Part shown: positions 43,369-53,369 of the stretch, piece by piece
Numbering within the stretch: the first letter of the stretch is position 1
Layout of the letters: the number at the start of each line of letters is the position of its first letter
NCBI GenBank assembly: GCA_026399075.1
Contig: JAPLRR010000079.1
Location: forward strand, 1-64,000
Source of the DNA: Methylococcales bacterium
GTDB taxonomy: Bacteria > Pseudomonadota > Gammaproteobacteria > Methylococcales > Methylomonadaceae
Length of the DNA stretch: 64,000 nucleotides
Direction of reading: 5' to 3'
Translations under genes and position numbers: made by a program
Notes under the pieces: generated by a model
Seen by the model: the letters and a program-made list of their open reading frames with translations, nothing else
The model's database searches: none
What the model was told of the DNA's origin: nothing

Positions 43369-44550
43369 CTAAATCGCCTGCTTAATCCTCGCCATGGCAT
43401 TTTGCAGGTTTGCCATGCTGGTGGCTATCGAGATTCTGATATGGCCTTCTGAACCAAACGCCGAGCCTGGGACTAAAGCCACGCCGGCTTTTTCGATCAA
43501 ATAGTCCGAAAATTCCAAGTCATTGTTGATGCCATCCAAGCGGGCAATCAGTTTTTCTATATTGGGGAAGACATAAAAAGTGCCGTCGGTTTCCAGACAT
43601 TCAACGCCGTCTATGCTGTTCAATTCGGCCACCACATAATCATGGCGTTTTTTAAATTCCACGCACATATCGGTGATAAAGCTTTGGTCACCTAAAAGTG
43701 CTGCTTCAGCGGCGTACTGTGAAATGGACGTGGGGTTGGAGGTGCTTTGTGACTGGATAGTGCACATTGCTTCTATCAGGTCAGCGGGGCCTGCGGCATA
43801 ACCGATGCGCCATCCGGTCATGGAATAGGCTTTGGAGACGCCATTCATCACCACAGTACGGTCATAAAATTCAGGGTGGGCGTTTAAAATATTAACAAAC
43901 GTGCCTTGCTCCCATAAGATATGTTCATACATATCATCGGTGGCAATGATGATATGGGGGAAATCGGCCAGCACATCGCCCAAGGCTTTGAGTTCTTCCA
44001 AATTATAAGCCACACCGGAGGGGTTGGACGGGCTGTTGATAAAGATCAGCCGGGTTTTGTCGGTGATCGCGGCACGCAACTGGTCTGGTGAAATTTTAAA
44101 ATGTTGCGCTTGGGTGGTTTCAATAATGACGGGCACACCGTCAGCCAATAACACCATATCAGGATATGACACCCAAAATGGCGCGGGAATGATGACTTCG
44201 TCACCCGGATTAATCATCGCCTGAGTCAGGTTGTAAGAGCTTTGTTTGCCGCCACAGGACACTAATATTTGTTTGGCTTGGTAATCTAGGCCATTATCAT
44301 TTTTAAATTTTGCGATAATAGCTTTTTTCAGGCTGGCTGTGCCATCGACGGCGGTATATTTGGTAAAACCACTGTCCATCGCTTTAACGGCGGCAGCTTT
44401 AATGTGGTCTGGCGTGTCAAAGTCAGGTTCGCCAGCGCCCAAGCCAATGATGTCTTTGCCTGCGGCGCGCATTTGTGCTGCCCTTGCGGTGATTGCCAAG
44501 GTCGGTGAAGGTTTAACTGCTTTAACTCGGTTTGATAGTGTGATGCTCAT
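43369..44550 (-). CDS. Pyridoxal-phosphate aspartate-type aminotransferase
   Basis: This 393-residue enzyme is a class I aminotransferase of the aspartate (I-gamma type) group. Visible features are IGLGAGEPDFDTPDHI, the substrate and cofactor segment INSPSNPSG, the Tyr/Asp cofactor region ATDDMYEHI, and the Schiff-base lysine in NGVSKAYSMTGWRIGY. It interconverts aspartate and oxaloacetate with 2-oxoglutarate and glutamate in the cytoplasm. Related enzymes can also accept prephenate. It is transcribed away from uvrB; the 128-base gap holds both promoters. Confidence 0.93.
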   Translation of the reverse strand: MSITLSNRVKAVKPSPTLAITARAAQMRAAGKDIIGLGAGEPDFDTPDHIKAAAVKAMDSGFTKYTAVDGTASLKKAIIAKFKNDNGLDYQAKQILVSCGGKQSSYNLTQAMINPGDEVIIPAPFWVSYPDMVLLADGVPVIIETTQAQHFKISPDQLRAAITDKTRLIFINSPSNPSGVAYNLEELKALGDVLADFPHIIIATDDMYEHILWEQGTFVNILNAHPEFYDRTVVMNGVSKAYSMTGWRIGYAAGPADLIEAMCTIQSQSTSNPTSISQYAAEAALLGDQSFITDMCVEFKKRHDYVVAELNSIDGVECLETDGTFYVFPNIEKLIARLDGINNDLEFSDYLIEKAGVALVPGSAFGSEGHIRISIATSMANLQNAMARIKQAI

Positions 44551-44678
44551 GTTCCGCCGTAAAAAATCAATGTGTGAAATAATGGTGATTATACGCTATG
44601 TGGCGTGGCTTGCTAAGCGGCAAAGGGCAGAAATTTCTTGCCTGGCTGTTGTCCTTTGTCTTTTGTATGGGAAATTAA

Positions 44679-46688
44679 GTGAAAAAACAATTTAAACTCC
44701 ATAGCCGTTTCCAGCCCGCAGGTGACCAGCCCACGGCGATCCAAGCCTTGGTGGACGGCCTGAATGACGGTGAAGTGCATCAAACCTTGCTGGGTGTGAC
44801 GGGTTCGGGCAAAACCTTCACCATTGCCAATGTCATCAACCAAGTGCAGCGCCCGGCGATGATTATGGCGCCCAATAAGACCTTGGCGGCACAGTTATAT
44901 GGTGAAATGAAGGAATTTTTTCCTGAAAACAGCGTCGAATATTTTGTCTCCTATTATGACTATTATCAGCCGGAAGCCTATGTGCCTGCCTCGGATACTT
45001 TTATAGACAAAGATGCCGCCATCAATGAGCATATCGAGCAAATGCGCTTGTCGGCCACTAAGGCGCTGATAGAAAGGGAAGACTCCATTGTGGTGGCAAC
45101 AGTTTCGGCAATTTATGGCTTGGGTGAGCCGGAATCTTACTTCCAGATGGTTTTGCATTTGGTTAAAGGCGATTTGATCAACCAACGCAGCATATTGCGC
45201 CGTTTGGCGGAAATGCAGTACACGCGCAATGATGTCGAATTACGCCGGGCAACTTACCGGGTTCGGGGTGAGGTTATTGACATTTTTCCTGCTGAATCTG
45301 ACAGCGAAGCGTTACGGGTTGAATTATTTGATGATGAGGTGGAACGATTATCCTTGTTTGACCCTCTAACTGGCGAAGTGATTCGGCGACTGGCACGGTA
45401 CACGGTTTATCCAAAAAGCCATTATGTCACGCCGAGGGAACAATTGTTGTCAGCGGTGGAAGCCATCAAGATTGAGCTTAAAGAACGGCTAAAACAACTG
45501 CATTCCTTAAACAAGCTGGTCGAAGCGCAACGCTTGGAGCAACGGACTTTGTTTGACATTGAAATGATCCTTGAAGTGGGTTATTGCTCAGGCATTGAAA
45601 ACTATTCACGCTATCTGTCTGGACGCGAAGCGGGCGAGTCGCCGCCGACCATGTTTGATTATCTGCCCGCCGATGCCTTGGTTATTATTGATGAAAGCCA
45701 CGTCACCGTGCCACAGATAGGCGCCATGTATAAAGGTGACCGTTCACGTAAGGAAACTTTGGTGGAATATGGTTTTAGGCTACCTTCCGCATTGGACAAC
45801 CGACCGTTGATGTTTGCCGAGTTTGAGGCAAAATCACCGCAACGCATTTATGTGTCAGCAACCCCCGGCCCTTATGAACGCGAACATTCCGGCGTGTTTG
45901 CCGAGCAGGTCGTGAGGCCTACTGGCTTGTTGGATCCGGTTGTTGAAGTGCGGCCTGCCAGTAGCCAAGTTGATGATTTGTTATCTGAAATAAATCTGCG
46001 GGTGGAGGTTAACGAACGGGTGTTGGTCACTACCTTGACCAAGCGCATGTCTGAGGACTTGACCGAGTACTTGTCAGAACATGGCATCCGGGTGCGCTAT
46101 CTGCATTCCGATGTGGACACCGTGGAACGGGTTGAGATTATTCGGGATTTAAGGCTGGGCCAGTTTGATGTGCTGGTCGGCATCAATTTATTGCGGGAAG
46201 GTTTGGACATCCCGGAAGTGTCTTTAGTGGCGATATTGGATGCTGACAAAGAAGGTTTTTTGCGGTCAGTGGTGTCTTTAGTGCAAACTATTGGCCGTGC
46301 AGCCCGAAATGTGCACGGCAAGGCGATTTTATACGGGGACAAGATCACCCGCTCCATGCAGCAGGCGATAGACGAAACTGAACGCCGCCGTGACAAACAG
46401 AGCTTGTTTAACACCGCCCATCGGATTGAACCCACCACCATTTATAAGTCGGTCACCGATATACTGCAAGTGGCCATACCCGGCGCAGGTACGGCAGCCA
46501 ATGACCGTAAGCACAGCAAAGTGGCAGAAATACCCGCCGACTATAAGGCCCTGACAGCCAAACAGTTGGGAAAAAAACTCAAGCAACTGGAAGATGCCAT
46601 GTACCGCCATGCAAAAAACCTGGAATTCGAGCAGGCTGCGCGCATCCGGGATGAAATTAAGTTGTTGCAAGAGCAGGTGCTTGTCTAG
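44679..46688 (+). CDS. uvrB: UvrB, excinuclease ABC subunit B
   Basis: This 669-residue nucleotide-excision repair helicase starts at a GTG (44679) with GGGA upstream. The Walker A motif is GVTGSGKT, the beta-hairpin has [12 protein letters not shown], the DEAD-type box is IIDESH, and helicase motif V/VI segments include [13 protein letters not shown] and QTIGRAARN. The C-terminal UVR motif ([14 protein letters not shown]) binds UvrC. It verifies damage delivered by UvrA and loads UvrC. It is a single-gene transcript, divergent from the aminotransferase. Confidence 0.98.
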   Translation: MKKQFKLHSRFQPAGDQPTAIQALVDGLNDGEVHQTLLGVTGSGKTFTIANVINQVQRPAMIMAPNKTLAAQLYGEMKEFFPENSVEYFVSYYDYYQPEAYVPASDTFIDKDAAINEHIEQMRLSATKALIEREDSIVVATVSAIYGLGEPESYFQMVLHLVKGDLINQRSILRRLAEMQYTRNDVELRRATYRVRGEVIDIFPAESDSEALRVELFDDEVERLSLFDPLTGEVIRRLARYTVYPKSHYVTPREQLLSAVEAIKIELKERLKQLHSLNKLVEAQRLEQRTLFDIEMILEVGYCSGIENYSRYLSGREAGESPPTMFDYLPADALVIIDESHVTVPQIGAMYKGDRSRKETLVEYGFRLPSALDNRPLMFAEFEAKSPQRIYVSATPGPYEREHSGVFAEQVVRPTGLLDPVVEVRPASSQVDDLLSEINLRVEVNERVLVTTLTKRMSEDLTEYLSEHGIRVRYLHSDVDTVERVEIIRDLRLGQFDVLVGINLLREGLDIPEVSLVAILDADKEGFLRSVVSLVQTIGRAARNVHGKAILYGDKITRSMQQAIDETERRRDKQSLFNTAHRIEPTTIYKSVTDILQVAIPGAGTAANDRKHSKVAEIPADYKALTAKQLGKKLKQLEDAMYRHAKNLEFEQAARIRDEIKLLQEQVLV

Positions 46689-47110
46689 GGGGGGGTGTTG
46701 GGTTTGCAGCCCCGGCAATATTATGGGGAGTCGGTGTTTACACCCCCACAAACACCTCTCCTTGAAGTCTGTAAGTAGGTGTTCATGCCTAAGTGGCGGG
46801 CGCTAAGGTACAATGGCCACTGTTTCAGGAGTGAAGGTAGTGGGACTGTTTAGCACCATAAAAATTAGTTGCTGAAAAATTTTAGATTTCCCCGCAAATT
46901 GCTTTAATATGACCTATACTTTAAATGGTAAATTAGTGATGTTTTTGCCGTTATTACGGTCGTTTTTTTCTTTTTCCCCCACTTTCGGGTTGATGGGTTA
47001 AAATGTGGGGATGGGCAACAGAAGCTTGTAAGGCAAGAAAATAGCTGTATCGGAATGTTTAATACTTCACCTTGACCAATTGTTACTGCCTTGTTTGTAA
47101 GAAATTTCTA
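46689..47110. other. 422-base region upstream of the minor pilin operon
   Basis: No gene is supported. A hairpin (GGTGTTT-N10-AAACACC, 46733-46756) lies 45 bases after uvrB and may act as a weak terminator. The right part is A+T-rich and must carry the pilin operon promoter; TATACT at 46915-46920 is a possible -10 box without a good -35. Confidence 0.4.
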
Positions 47111-47701
47111 ATGACCTTGAACAAAAATAAACAACTACACGATAATCAAAATGCCTTGTACAAGCCGCTACAGCGCAGCCAAGGGTTTACCTTGATTGAA
47201 CTGTTGGTGACCCTTGCCATTGCCGGGGTGCTTATCCATGTGGCAATCCCTAGTTTCACTGCAACAATAGCCAGCAACCAAGCGATAGTTAATGCCAACA
47301 AATTGGTGTCAGCCTATAACCTGGCCCGTAGCGAGGCAATCAAACGCGGTCAACAAGTCACAGTCAGGCGTGTTGGCCTACTAGGCCGCCATTGGGAAGC
47401 TGGATGGAATGTGTTTGTTGATGTTGATGGCAACAATGTTTTTAATGATGATGGGGACGCAACATTATGTGAAGCCGGTGAAGATTGTTTATTGCGGACT
47501 TACCCCGCATTGCCGACTGGCTATACCTTAACCTCAAGTGCCACCCTAACAACATACAAAGATTATGCCGCTTTTTTACCGAGTGGTGCCAGTAAGTCCA
47601 TGGTTGCAGATACGATTACTTTGTGTGCACCTACACATACGGCAGTCATTATCAGCATCAATGCAATGGGGCGGCCAAGGGTAGTTGCTGGGACTTGTTA
47701 G
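47111..47701 (+). CDS. GspH/FimT-family minor pseudopilin
   Basis: This 196-residue type IV prepilin starts at the ATG at 47111; the ORF track uses a TTG 13 codons earlier. The prepilin peptidase site and hydrophobic helix are QGFTLIELLVTLAIAGVLIHVAIPSF, cut after G with the +5 Glu. NLARSEAIKRGQQVTV is the typical FimT continuation, and the C-terminal GspH domain ends with a Cys. It primes pilus assembly with the other minor pilins. It heads the fimT-pilV-pilW-pilX-pilY1 operon. Confidence 0.9.
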   Translation: MTLNKNKQLHDNQNALYKPLQRSQGFTLIELLVTLAIAGVLIHVAIPSFTATIASNQAIVNANKLVSAYNLARSEAIKRGQQVTVRRVGLLGRHWEAGWNVFVDVDGNNVFNDDGDATLCEAGEDCLLRTYPALPTGYTLTSSATLTTYKDYAAFLPSGASKSMVADTITLCAPTHTAVIISINAMGRPRVVAGTC

Positions 47702-47721
47702 CACTTCAACACACAGGCACT

Positions 47722-48189
47722 ATGAACAAAAACACTGGATTTACGCTAATAGAAGTTTTAGTTAGCATTATGGTCTTATCGATAGGCTTGTTAGGCTTGG
47801 CGGGTTTGTTGGCAACCAGCCTTAAAAGCAACCAAAGTGCCTATAATCGTAGCCAAGCCGCCCAATTGGCTTATGATTTGGCCGACCGGATGCGCACCAA
47901 TATCGGTGGGATGAACACATATATCACGATAGACCCGGCTGATGCGGCAGCGCAGGCGGCTTGCCTGACGACAGCCGGGTGTAGCCAATCTGAGATGGCC
48001 GAAAATGACCTGTATGAATGGAATTTGCAGGTCACCAACACGTTACCGAATGGTGCCGGCACCCTAACGGTTACCCCGGCACCGCCCCCTGCAGATCCCG
48101 CAGACTGCACGGCGAAGGTTGGTGGCTTATGCATGATCACAATTAACTGGTCTGATGGCAATAGTTTCGAAACGAGTTTTCAGTTATGA
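47722..48189 (+). CDS. pilV: PilV minor pilin
   Basis: This 155-residue prepilin starts at the ATG at 47722 (33 codons inside the ORF track's start). The leader is MNKNTG|FTLIEVLVSIMVLSIGLLGLAGL, the PilV signature. SYNRSQAAQLAYDLADRMRTN-type sequence (SAYNRSQAAQLAYDLADRM) follows and is diagnostic. Cysteine pairs in the C-terminal half may form disulfides. It overlaps pilW by four bases (ATGA). Confidence 0.9.
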   Translation: MNKNTGFTLIEVLVSIMVLSIGLLGLAGLLATSLKSNQSAYNRSQAAQLAYDLADRMRTNIGGMNTYITIDPADAAAQAACLTTAGCSQSEMAENDLYEWNLQVTNTLPNGAGTLTVTPAPPPADPADCTAKVGGLCMITINWSDGNSFETSFQL

Positions 48190-48947
48190 AAAATAAACGC
48201 CACCAGTTGGGTTTGAGCCTTTTAGAAGTGATGATTGCGTTATTATTGGGCGCTTTTTTGTTGGGTGGTGTTTTAAAGATTTTCATAGGGAGTAACCAGA
48301 CCTATATGATGCAGGAAAACCTGTCCAGATTGCAGGAAAATGGTCGGTTTGCGATGACTTTTATAAGTAGGGACATCCGTATGACGGGTTATTGGGGCTG
48401 TATGAAACCGAGTGCCGTCAATGTGGATGTGACTGGCACCAACGGTGCTTCCGGTGCGCCAGACACCATCACCTTAAGGTCGGCTTTTGTCCGTCCCCCG
48501 ACACTTACTGGTATGTCATGCGGCACCCCAGTCACTGCCGCCGCAACAGAGGCTTGCCCGCAAGGCGGGGTGCCTCCCAATTTATATACTGACAACAGTT
48601 CAGTGATCACCTATTCAATTGTTGCTGGTAGCTTGCGGCGGACAACAAACTGCGTAACTGGCGCAGATGCGGACATTGTCCAAGGCATTGAAAACATGCA
48701 GATCTTATATGGTGCTGATACCGATGGAAATGGTACGCCAAACTATTTTGTGCCTGCGGGTACTTCAGGGCTTAATATGGCGCAAGTTGTCAGTGTGCGT
48801 CTGAGCCTGTTAGTGGTTTCTTTAGACGATAATTTGACCCAGCAACCTTTAGCCTATACCTACAATGGTGCTACCGTTACCCCCGCAGACCGCAGGATCA
48901 GGCGTGTTTTTACCACGACGGTTGCTGTGCGTAACCGTTTGTCGTAG
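48186..48947 (+). CDS. pilW: PilW minor pilin
   Basis: This 253-residue prepilin has the leader RHQLG|LSLLEVMIALLLGAFLLGG, followed by the diagnostic RLQENGRFAMTFISRDIRMTGYWGC. The C-terminal half carries the usual PilW pattern (VVSVRLSLLV, RRVFTTTVAVRNR). It forms part of the tip complex that starts type IV pilus growth. It is translationally coupled to pilV and lies 11 bases before pilX. Confidence 0.92.
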   Translation: MKNKRHQLGLSLLEVMIALLLGAFLLGGVLKIFIGSNQTYMMQENLSRLQENGRFAMTFISRDIRMTGYWGCMKPSAVNVDVTGTNGASGAPDTITLRSAFVRPPTLTGMSCGTPVTAAATEACPQGGVPPNLYTDNSSVITYSIVAGSLRRTTNCVTGADADIVQGIENMQILYGADTDGNGTPNYFVPAGTSGLNMAQVVSVRLSLLVVSLDDNLTQQPLAYTYNGATVTPADRRIRRVFTTTVAVRNRLS

Positions 48948-48958
48948 GATAAGACAAT

Positions 48959-49546
48959 ATGAATAAACGGTTAAGCGCGGCAACACCCATCAAGGTTACC
49001 ATACGGGTAGGGCGACAATGCGGTGCAGTGTTGATCGTTAGCTTGATAATATTGACACTATTGACGTTAATCGGCCTCAACAGTATGCAATCGACGATGC
49101 TGGAAGAAAAAATGGCCAATAACCTGCGCCAACATGATCTGGCTTTTCAGGCGGCAGAGGCCGCATTGCGGGATGCCGAAATGTTTATTGAAAGCACAGA
49201 CGCGGCTTTCGTCCCGTTAAAGCTAAGTGGCGGGCCGTTTCAAGGCGGTAGTTGTGCAAATGGATTATGCCCCTATCCCACGACGACTTCGGTTAGTTTT
49301 AATTGGACAACGTATGGCAAGGAATACGGCACACTCGGTGGCGGTTCACCCAAAAAAATTTCGGGGATTAAAAATGACCATCAACCCCGTTACATTATCG
49401 AACTGATCAATACCCAACCCAGCAGTGACTCTGCCCGTCTTTATGCTACTTTTCGCATCACCGCATTTGCCTGGGGTAATGAGACGAATGCAGTGGTGCG
49501 CTTACAGACGATCTATACACTACATGCCAAGTCGTTCGCGTTTTAA
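48959..49546 (+). CDS. pilX: PilX minor pilin
   Basis: This 195-residue protein has a long N-terminal lead (about 20 residues) before the hydrophobic helix CGAVLIVSLIILTLLTLIGL, followed by MQSTMLEEKMANNLRQHDLAFQAAEAALRDAE, which is the PilX signature. AGGA precedes the ATG. In other bacteria PilX works with PilV, PilW and PilY1 at the pilus tip. Confidence 0.9.
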   Translation: MNKRLSAATPIKVTIRVGRQCGAVLIVSLIILTLLTLIGLNSMQSTMLEEKMANNLRQHDLAFQAAEAALRDAEMFIESTDAAFVPLKLSGGPFQGGSCANGLCPYPTTTSVSFNWTTYGKEYGTLGGGSPKKISGIKNDHQPRYIIELINTQPSSDSARLYATFRITAFAWGNETNAVVRLQTIYTLHAKSFAF

Positions 49547-49607
49547 CATGTTCCCAACATTGTCGAATAGTCAACAGACTATCCTTAACCCAACTTTGGA
49601 TGTCGCT

Positions 49608-52600
49608 ATGAAAACTTTAAAGATTACCCTGTTGTTAGTCAGCTTAAGCCTAAGCGTTGATATACAGGCGGCCACCTCCTTCACACCTGAGTCACAACCG
49701 ACTGGATGGGTGGCTGCACCTGGCCTAACAAACGTAGACATCTCATCGGGCACGGAATCGGTATTCCGGTTAAATTACAATAAAAATACCTGGAGCGGTG
49801 AGATCTTTGCCAAATCCATTAATACGCTCGCCGTGCCGGGCAGTACCGGCCCTTGGGATCCCAATACCGCTGCCACATTACTGAACACCTTAAATTATGA
49901 TACCGGCCGTAAGATAGTGACGCGTAACGGTAACACTAACGTGCCTTACCGTTGGGCCAGTTTGTCAACTACCCAGCAAACCAGTTTAGGCACTAGCACC
50001 ACTGGCCCGAATATCCTCAATTATGTGCGGGGCGACCATAGTAACGAAGAGCCATCGGGTGCTTCGTATCGCGCGCGGCAGATAGTCTTGGGCGACATAC
50101 TGCATTCCAATTTGCACTTTTGGAAACACAATGCCACCACCAAACGCCTTTATGTGGGAGCCAATGATGGCATGTTGCATGTTTTTAACGCGGATACTGG
50201 CGCTGAAGTGTTTGCATATATCCCATCTATGGTGATCCCCAACTTGAAATTGTTGACCAGTAAGCCTTATGGACATACCTATTTTGTTGATGGCGGTATT
50301 GCCATAGCCAACGCCACCCTGTCCGGTAGCCTTAAAACCGTATTGGTGGGCGGGTTGGGGGCGGGTGGCAAAGGCTTGTACGCGCTGGATATCACCAACC
50401 CCTCACCGAGCACTGAGACGGCAGCGGCCAGCGCCATCAAGTGGGAAATCACCCCAACTACCACAGGGTTTGGCGATTTGGGTTATACCTTTGGCACACC
50501 GCGTATTGGTAAGCTCAATGACGGCACAACGGTAGCCATCGTTGGCAATGGCTATATGAACGGTGGAACAGGCCATGCGGTTTTATACCTGATCAACTTG
50601 GACACTGGCGTCTTGGTCAAAGCCATAGACACAGGCTCTGGCAGCACAGCAAGCCCTAACGGCCTGTCCACACCGACTTTATACGACGGCAATAGCGATG
50701 GCAAAGTGGATTATGCTTATGCAGGCGACTTGGATGGGCATCTCTGGAAGTTTGACCTTAGTGGTAATGCCCCAGCCAATTATTCCGCCCCGTTACTTTT
50801 TACCACATCACCCGTCCGCGCCATCACCACCGCGCCAGCCGTTGCCCCGCATTCATCGGGTGGCCGTATGGTTGCCTTTGCAACCGGACGCACACTGACT
50901 AGCGGTGATTTGTCCGACACGGCGGTCAATTATGCTTACGGTATTTGGGATGGCGCACCCGTGAGCAATTCCACCTTGTTGACCCAAACCCTGAGCACCA
51001 CAACCTTTGGTTCTGGCAGTGTGCGCACAATCACCGCCAACGTCCCAGACTGGACTTCCGGCCACCATTATGGTTGGCAAGTGGCCTTGCCGGCTGGCGA
51101 ACGGGTGGTTGGTGAAACTCCGTTTGTAAAAGATGGTCGGTTTTGGTTTGTCAGCACCAACCCGACCATCACCCATAACACCCCGCCCAACGGCGATAAC
51201 TGGCTTAACGAGCTGGTGTTTGAAACGGGTGGCTCGCCCAGCGCATCGATATTTGACCTCAATGATGATGGCGACGTGAACAGCTCGGATTTGGCCGATG
51301 CTTGCTCGGTAGCTGGTATTATTACCTGTGTGGCGGTATCCAAAGCCATGGATCCCGGCGTGTTATCCCAGCCCACTTATGTGCTGGGTTCCAGTTTTAG
51401 CAGTGCGCTGTTTACTACCCATCCTGACACCACCGCCGCTTCAGGTAACGCAGCCGTGGTTGATGATCCTGGCGTGTCTGGTGGCCATTTTGACTTTGAC
51501 AACTATTATTACGCGGCGGGTGCCACTACCACGACGATTACGCCAACTAATTTAAGCCAAACTAAAACGATCTGCGCCACAGAGACTTCAGTGGCAAATG
51601 ATTTAAACACTGTTTCAACTAATTTTTGTACTAGCAAAAACGGTTTTTCTAGCGGTTATACATTTTTGTCGGCTTATGTGACAGGTGGTACGGATAAAAA
51701 TTGTAAGAAAAGCGGCAAAAAATACCAAACGATCACTTGCAATACCACCACCTCCACCACCAACACAACGCTTGGCAACTACCAAGGGCCTTATCCCCAA
51801 CAAAGCCCTAAGCAGCCACAGTTACACGTCCATGAATACGATGATATTTATGATGTGACGGGTGTGAATATGCTCAATGCCAGTGATACACGTTTTAACC
51901 TGTCAAATGCAATTTCTAGCACCAGCACGCCCTTTAAAATATTGCTGATGAACCAATACCTAAACCCGGCAGCAAAAATATCGGTGGGTGGGGCGACTTA
52001 TGAAAGCGTTAAAACTTATAAAGATTTGGCCAGCCAAACCAGTGCCTCAACCTTGTTGTCAGGCTTGCCCATCTATACCCGGGCCAATGTCAGCACGTTG
52101 ATTGTCAATTTGCCCTTGGATGCATTTATTGCAAAAGACTGGTGGGGTGATGGCGCGACTATACGGGCGGGCTTGATCCCCACAGTATATAGTTGCGTCT
52201 GTTATGTCAACGCTGACGGTTCTATGGTCAATTCCAATGGTAGAGGCTTGATAGGCCCCAATGGCGAGCGCTTTGACGGGGCCTTGACCATCCAGCTTAT
52301 CAAAGACACGACGCCAGAATCTGCTTTGGAGCTTAACCACAGTGGTGGAGATGTCAAATACGGCTGGCGGGTTAAACTAGCCAACTTTAAAACTTATGTG
52401 CTGGCCGAATACACCATTTATTGGCATCATCCCAATGGTAAGTGTTATGGCCAAACTGGCTGGGTTGCCGCAGCGCCGCAAGATCCGGTTTCTGATGCCA
52501 CACCCGGCACCAAGGCCACCGGTTCCACAGACCCTACCGACGGTATTTTTACTGGGGGGTTTGCGGTAAGCAGTGTGGTTGTGATCACCAACGGTAATAC

Positions 52601-52823
52601 CACGACCACAACGACTACCTATACCGATGGTGGCCGTTACATTAAAGTGGTGGTGACCAATAACGATGGCTCTACGACCACCACCCAAACCATGCGTAAT
52701 GGTACGGTGGTAGTGAGCACCACCGGATCGGTTGGGGTGGCCAATTCGTCTTTAGTCAAGTCCCCCAACCAATCCGCCTCAACCACCAGCATCGGCAGAC
52801 AGTCTTGGTGGGAGATGTTTTAA
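49608..52823 (+). CDS. pilY1: PilY1-like pilus tip protein
   Basis: This 1071-residue protein starts at the ATG at 49608, where a good signal peptide (MKTLKITLLLVSLSLSVD, cut near IQAA) begins; the ORF track starts 61 codons early inside pilX. The PilC/PilY1 beta-propeller is clear (LYVGANDGMLHVFNADTG, YFVDGGIAIANA, VLVGGLGAGGKGLYALDI, DYAYAGDLDGHLWKFDL). Residues 550-561 (DLNDDGDVNSSD) form an EF-hand-like calcium loop. The usual N-terminal von Willebrand A domain is not evident. The C-terminal part is Thr/Ser/Asn-rich (NTTTTTTTYTDGG) and ends SWWEMF, near the usual SWRE end. It likely acts in pilus-tip adhesion. Confidence 0.88.
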   Translation: MKTLKITLLLVSLSLSVDIQAATSFTPESQPTGWVAAPGLTNVDISSGTESVFRLNYNKNTWSGEIFAKSINTLAVPGSTGPWDPNTAATLLNTLNYDTGRKIVTRNGNTNVPYRWASLSTTQQTSLGTSTTGPNILNYVRGDHSNEEPSGASYRARQIVLGDILHSNLHFWKHNATTKRLYVGANDGMLHVFNADTGAEVFAYIPSMVIPNLKLLTSKPYGHTYFVDGGIAIANATLSGSLKTVLVGGLGAGGKGLYALDITNPSPSTETAAASAIKWEITPTTTGFGDLGYTFGTPRIGKLNDGTTVAIVGNGYMNGGTGHAVLYLINLDTGVLVKAIDTGSGSTASPNGLSTPTLYDGNSDGKVDYAYAGDLDGHLWKFDLSGNAPANYSAPLLFTTSPVRAITTAPAVAPHSSGGRMVAFATGRTLTSGDLSDTAVNYAYGIWDGAPVSNSTLLTQTLSTTTFGSGSVRTITANVPDWTSGHHYGWQVALPAGERVVGETPFVKDGRFWFVSTNPTITHNTPPNGDNWLNELVFETGGSPSASIFDLNDDGDVNSSDLADACSVAGIITCVAVSKAMDPGVLSQPTYVLGSSFSSALFTTHPDTTAASGNAAVVDDPGVSGGHFDFDNYYYAAGATTTTITPTNLSQTKTICATETSVANDLNTVSTNFCTSKNGFSSGYTFLSAYVTGGTDKNCKKSGKKYQTITCNTTTSTTNTTLGNYQGPYPQQSPKQPQLHVHEYDDIYDVTGVNMLNASDTRFNLSNAISSTSTPFKILLMNQYLNPAAKISVGGATYESVKTYKDLASQTSASTLLSGLPIYTRANVSTLIVNLPLDAFIAKDWWGDGATIRAGLIPTVYSCVCYVNADGSMVNSNGRGLIGPNGERFDGALTIQLIKDTTPESALELNHSGGDVKYGWRVKLANFKTYVLAEYTIYWHHPNGKCYGQTGWVAAAPQDPVSDATPGTKATGSTDPTDGIFTGGFAVSSVVVITNGNTTTTTTTYTDGGRYIKVVVTNNDGSTTTTQTMRNGTVVVSTTGSVGVANSSLVKSPNQSASTTSIGRQSWWEMF

Positions 52824-52844
52824 GTGAGTGTCCAATCGTGGGAT

Positions 52845-52875
52845 GGCTTTAGCCGCGAAAATCGTGGCTAGGGCC
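52845..52875. repeat. Hairpin downstream of pilY1
   Basis: TAGCCGCGA-AAA-TCGTGGCTA pairs over nine bases with one G-T pair, extended by GGC/GCC. No T-run follows. It lies between convergent pilY1 and arfB and is either a dispersed repeat or a bidirectional weak terminator. Confidence 0.5.
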
Positions 52876-52886
52876 TGCTGCCTAGG

Positions 52887-53300
52887 TTAGTCTTTAATTT
52901 TTCCCCGCAAGGCCTTAAGTTTGCTTTGCCTGGCTTTGCCGTCCAAGCGTTTAAGCCTTGATCCTTTGGTGGGTTTCGTCGGTTTGCGTTTTTTTGGGAC
53001 GGCCATGGCCTTGTTGACCAGTTCCTGTAGCCTATCGTAGGCAGCTTCCTTGTTTTTTTCTAGGGTGCGAAATTGCTGCGCCTTGATGATGACCACGCCG
53101 TCTTTGGAAATGCGTTGGTCAGCTAAGGCCAACAGCCTTTCTTTATAAACCGCTGGTAGGGATGACGCGTTGATGTCAAAACGTAAATGCACGGCTGTTG
53201 CAACTTTATTGATATTTTGGCCACCTGAACCTTGGGCACGGATGGCAGAAATGTCGATTTCATGGGGAGGAATGTCCAACTGGCTGCTTATGGGTAACAT
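52887..53300 (-). CDS. arfB: Alternative ribosome-rescue peptidyl-tRNA hydrolase ArfB
   Basis: This 137-residue protein has the release-factor GGQ motif in RAQGSGGQNINKVATAVHLRFD. A Lys/Arg-rich C-terminal tail (KKRKPTKPTKGSRLKRLDGKARQSK) inserts into the empty mRNA channel of stalled ribosomes. It frees ribosomes without a stop codon by hydrolysing the peptidyl-tRNA. Length and layout match E. coli ArfB (YaeJ). It is 70 bases downstream of spoT on the same strand and may belong to that transcript. Confidence 0.95.
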   Translation of the reverse strand: MLPISSQLDIPPHEIDISAIRAQGSGGQNINKVATAVHLRFDINASSLPAVYKERLLALADQRISKDGVVIIKAQQFRTLEKNKEAAYDRLQELVNKAMAVPKKRKPTKPTKGSRLKRLDGKARQSKLKALRGKIKD

Positions 53301-53369
53301 TCATTGGCCGCTAATGTTTTCAGCGTGGTGGCTGCGGGGGTTTCAAACAGATGCCCCCACGTCTTTGGC

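Noticed and set aside
47623-47721. N-terminal extension of PilV in the ORF track
   Set aside because: The extension overlaps the fimT-like gene in another frame; the prepilin leader MNKNTG-FTLIE begins at 47722.
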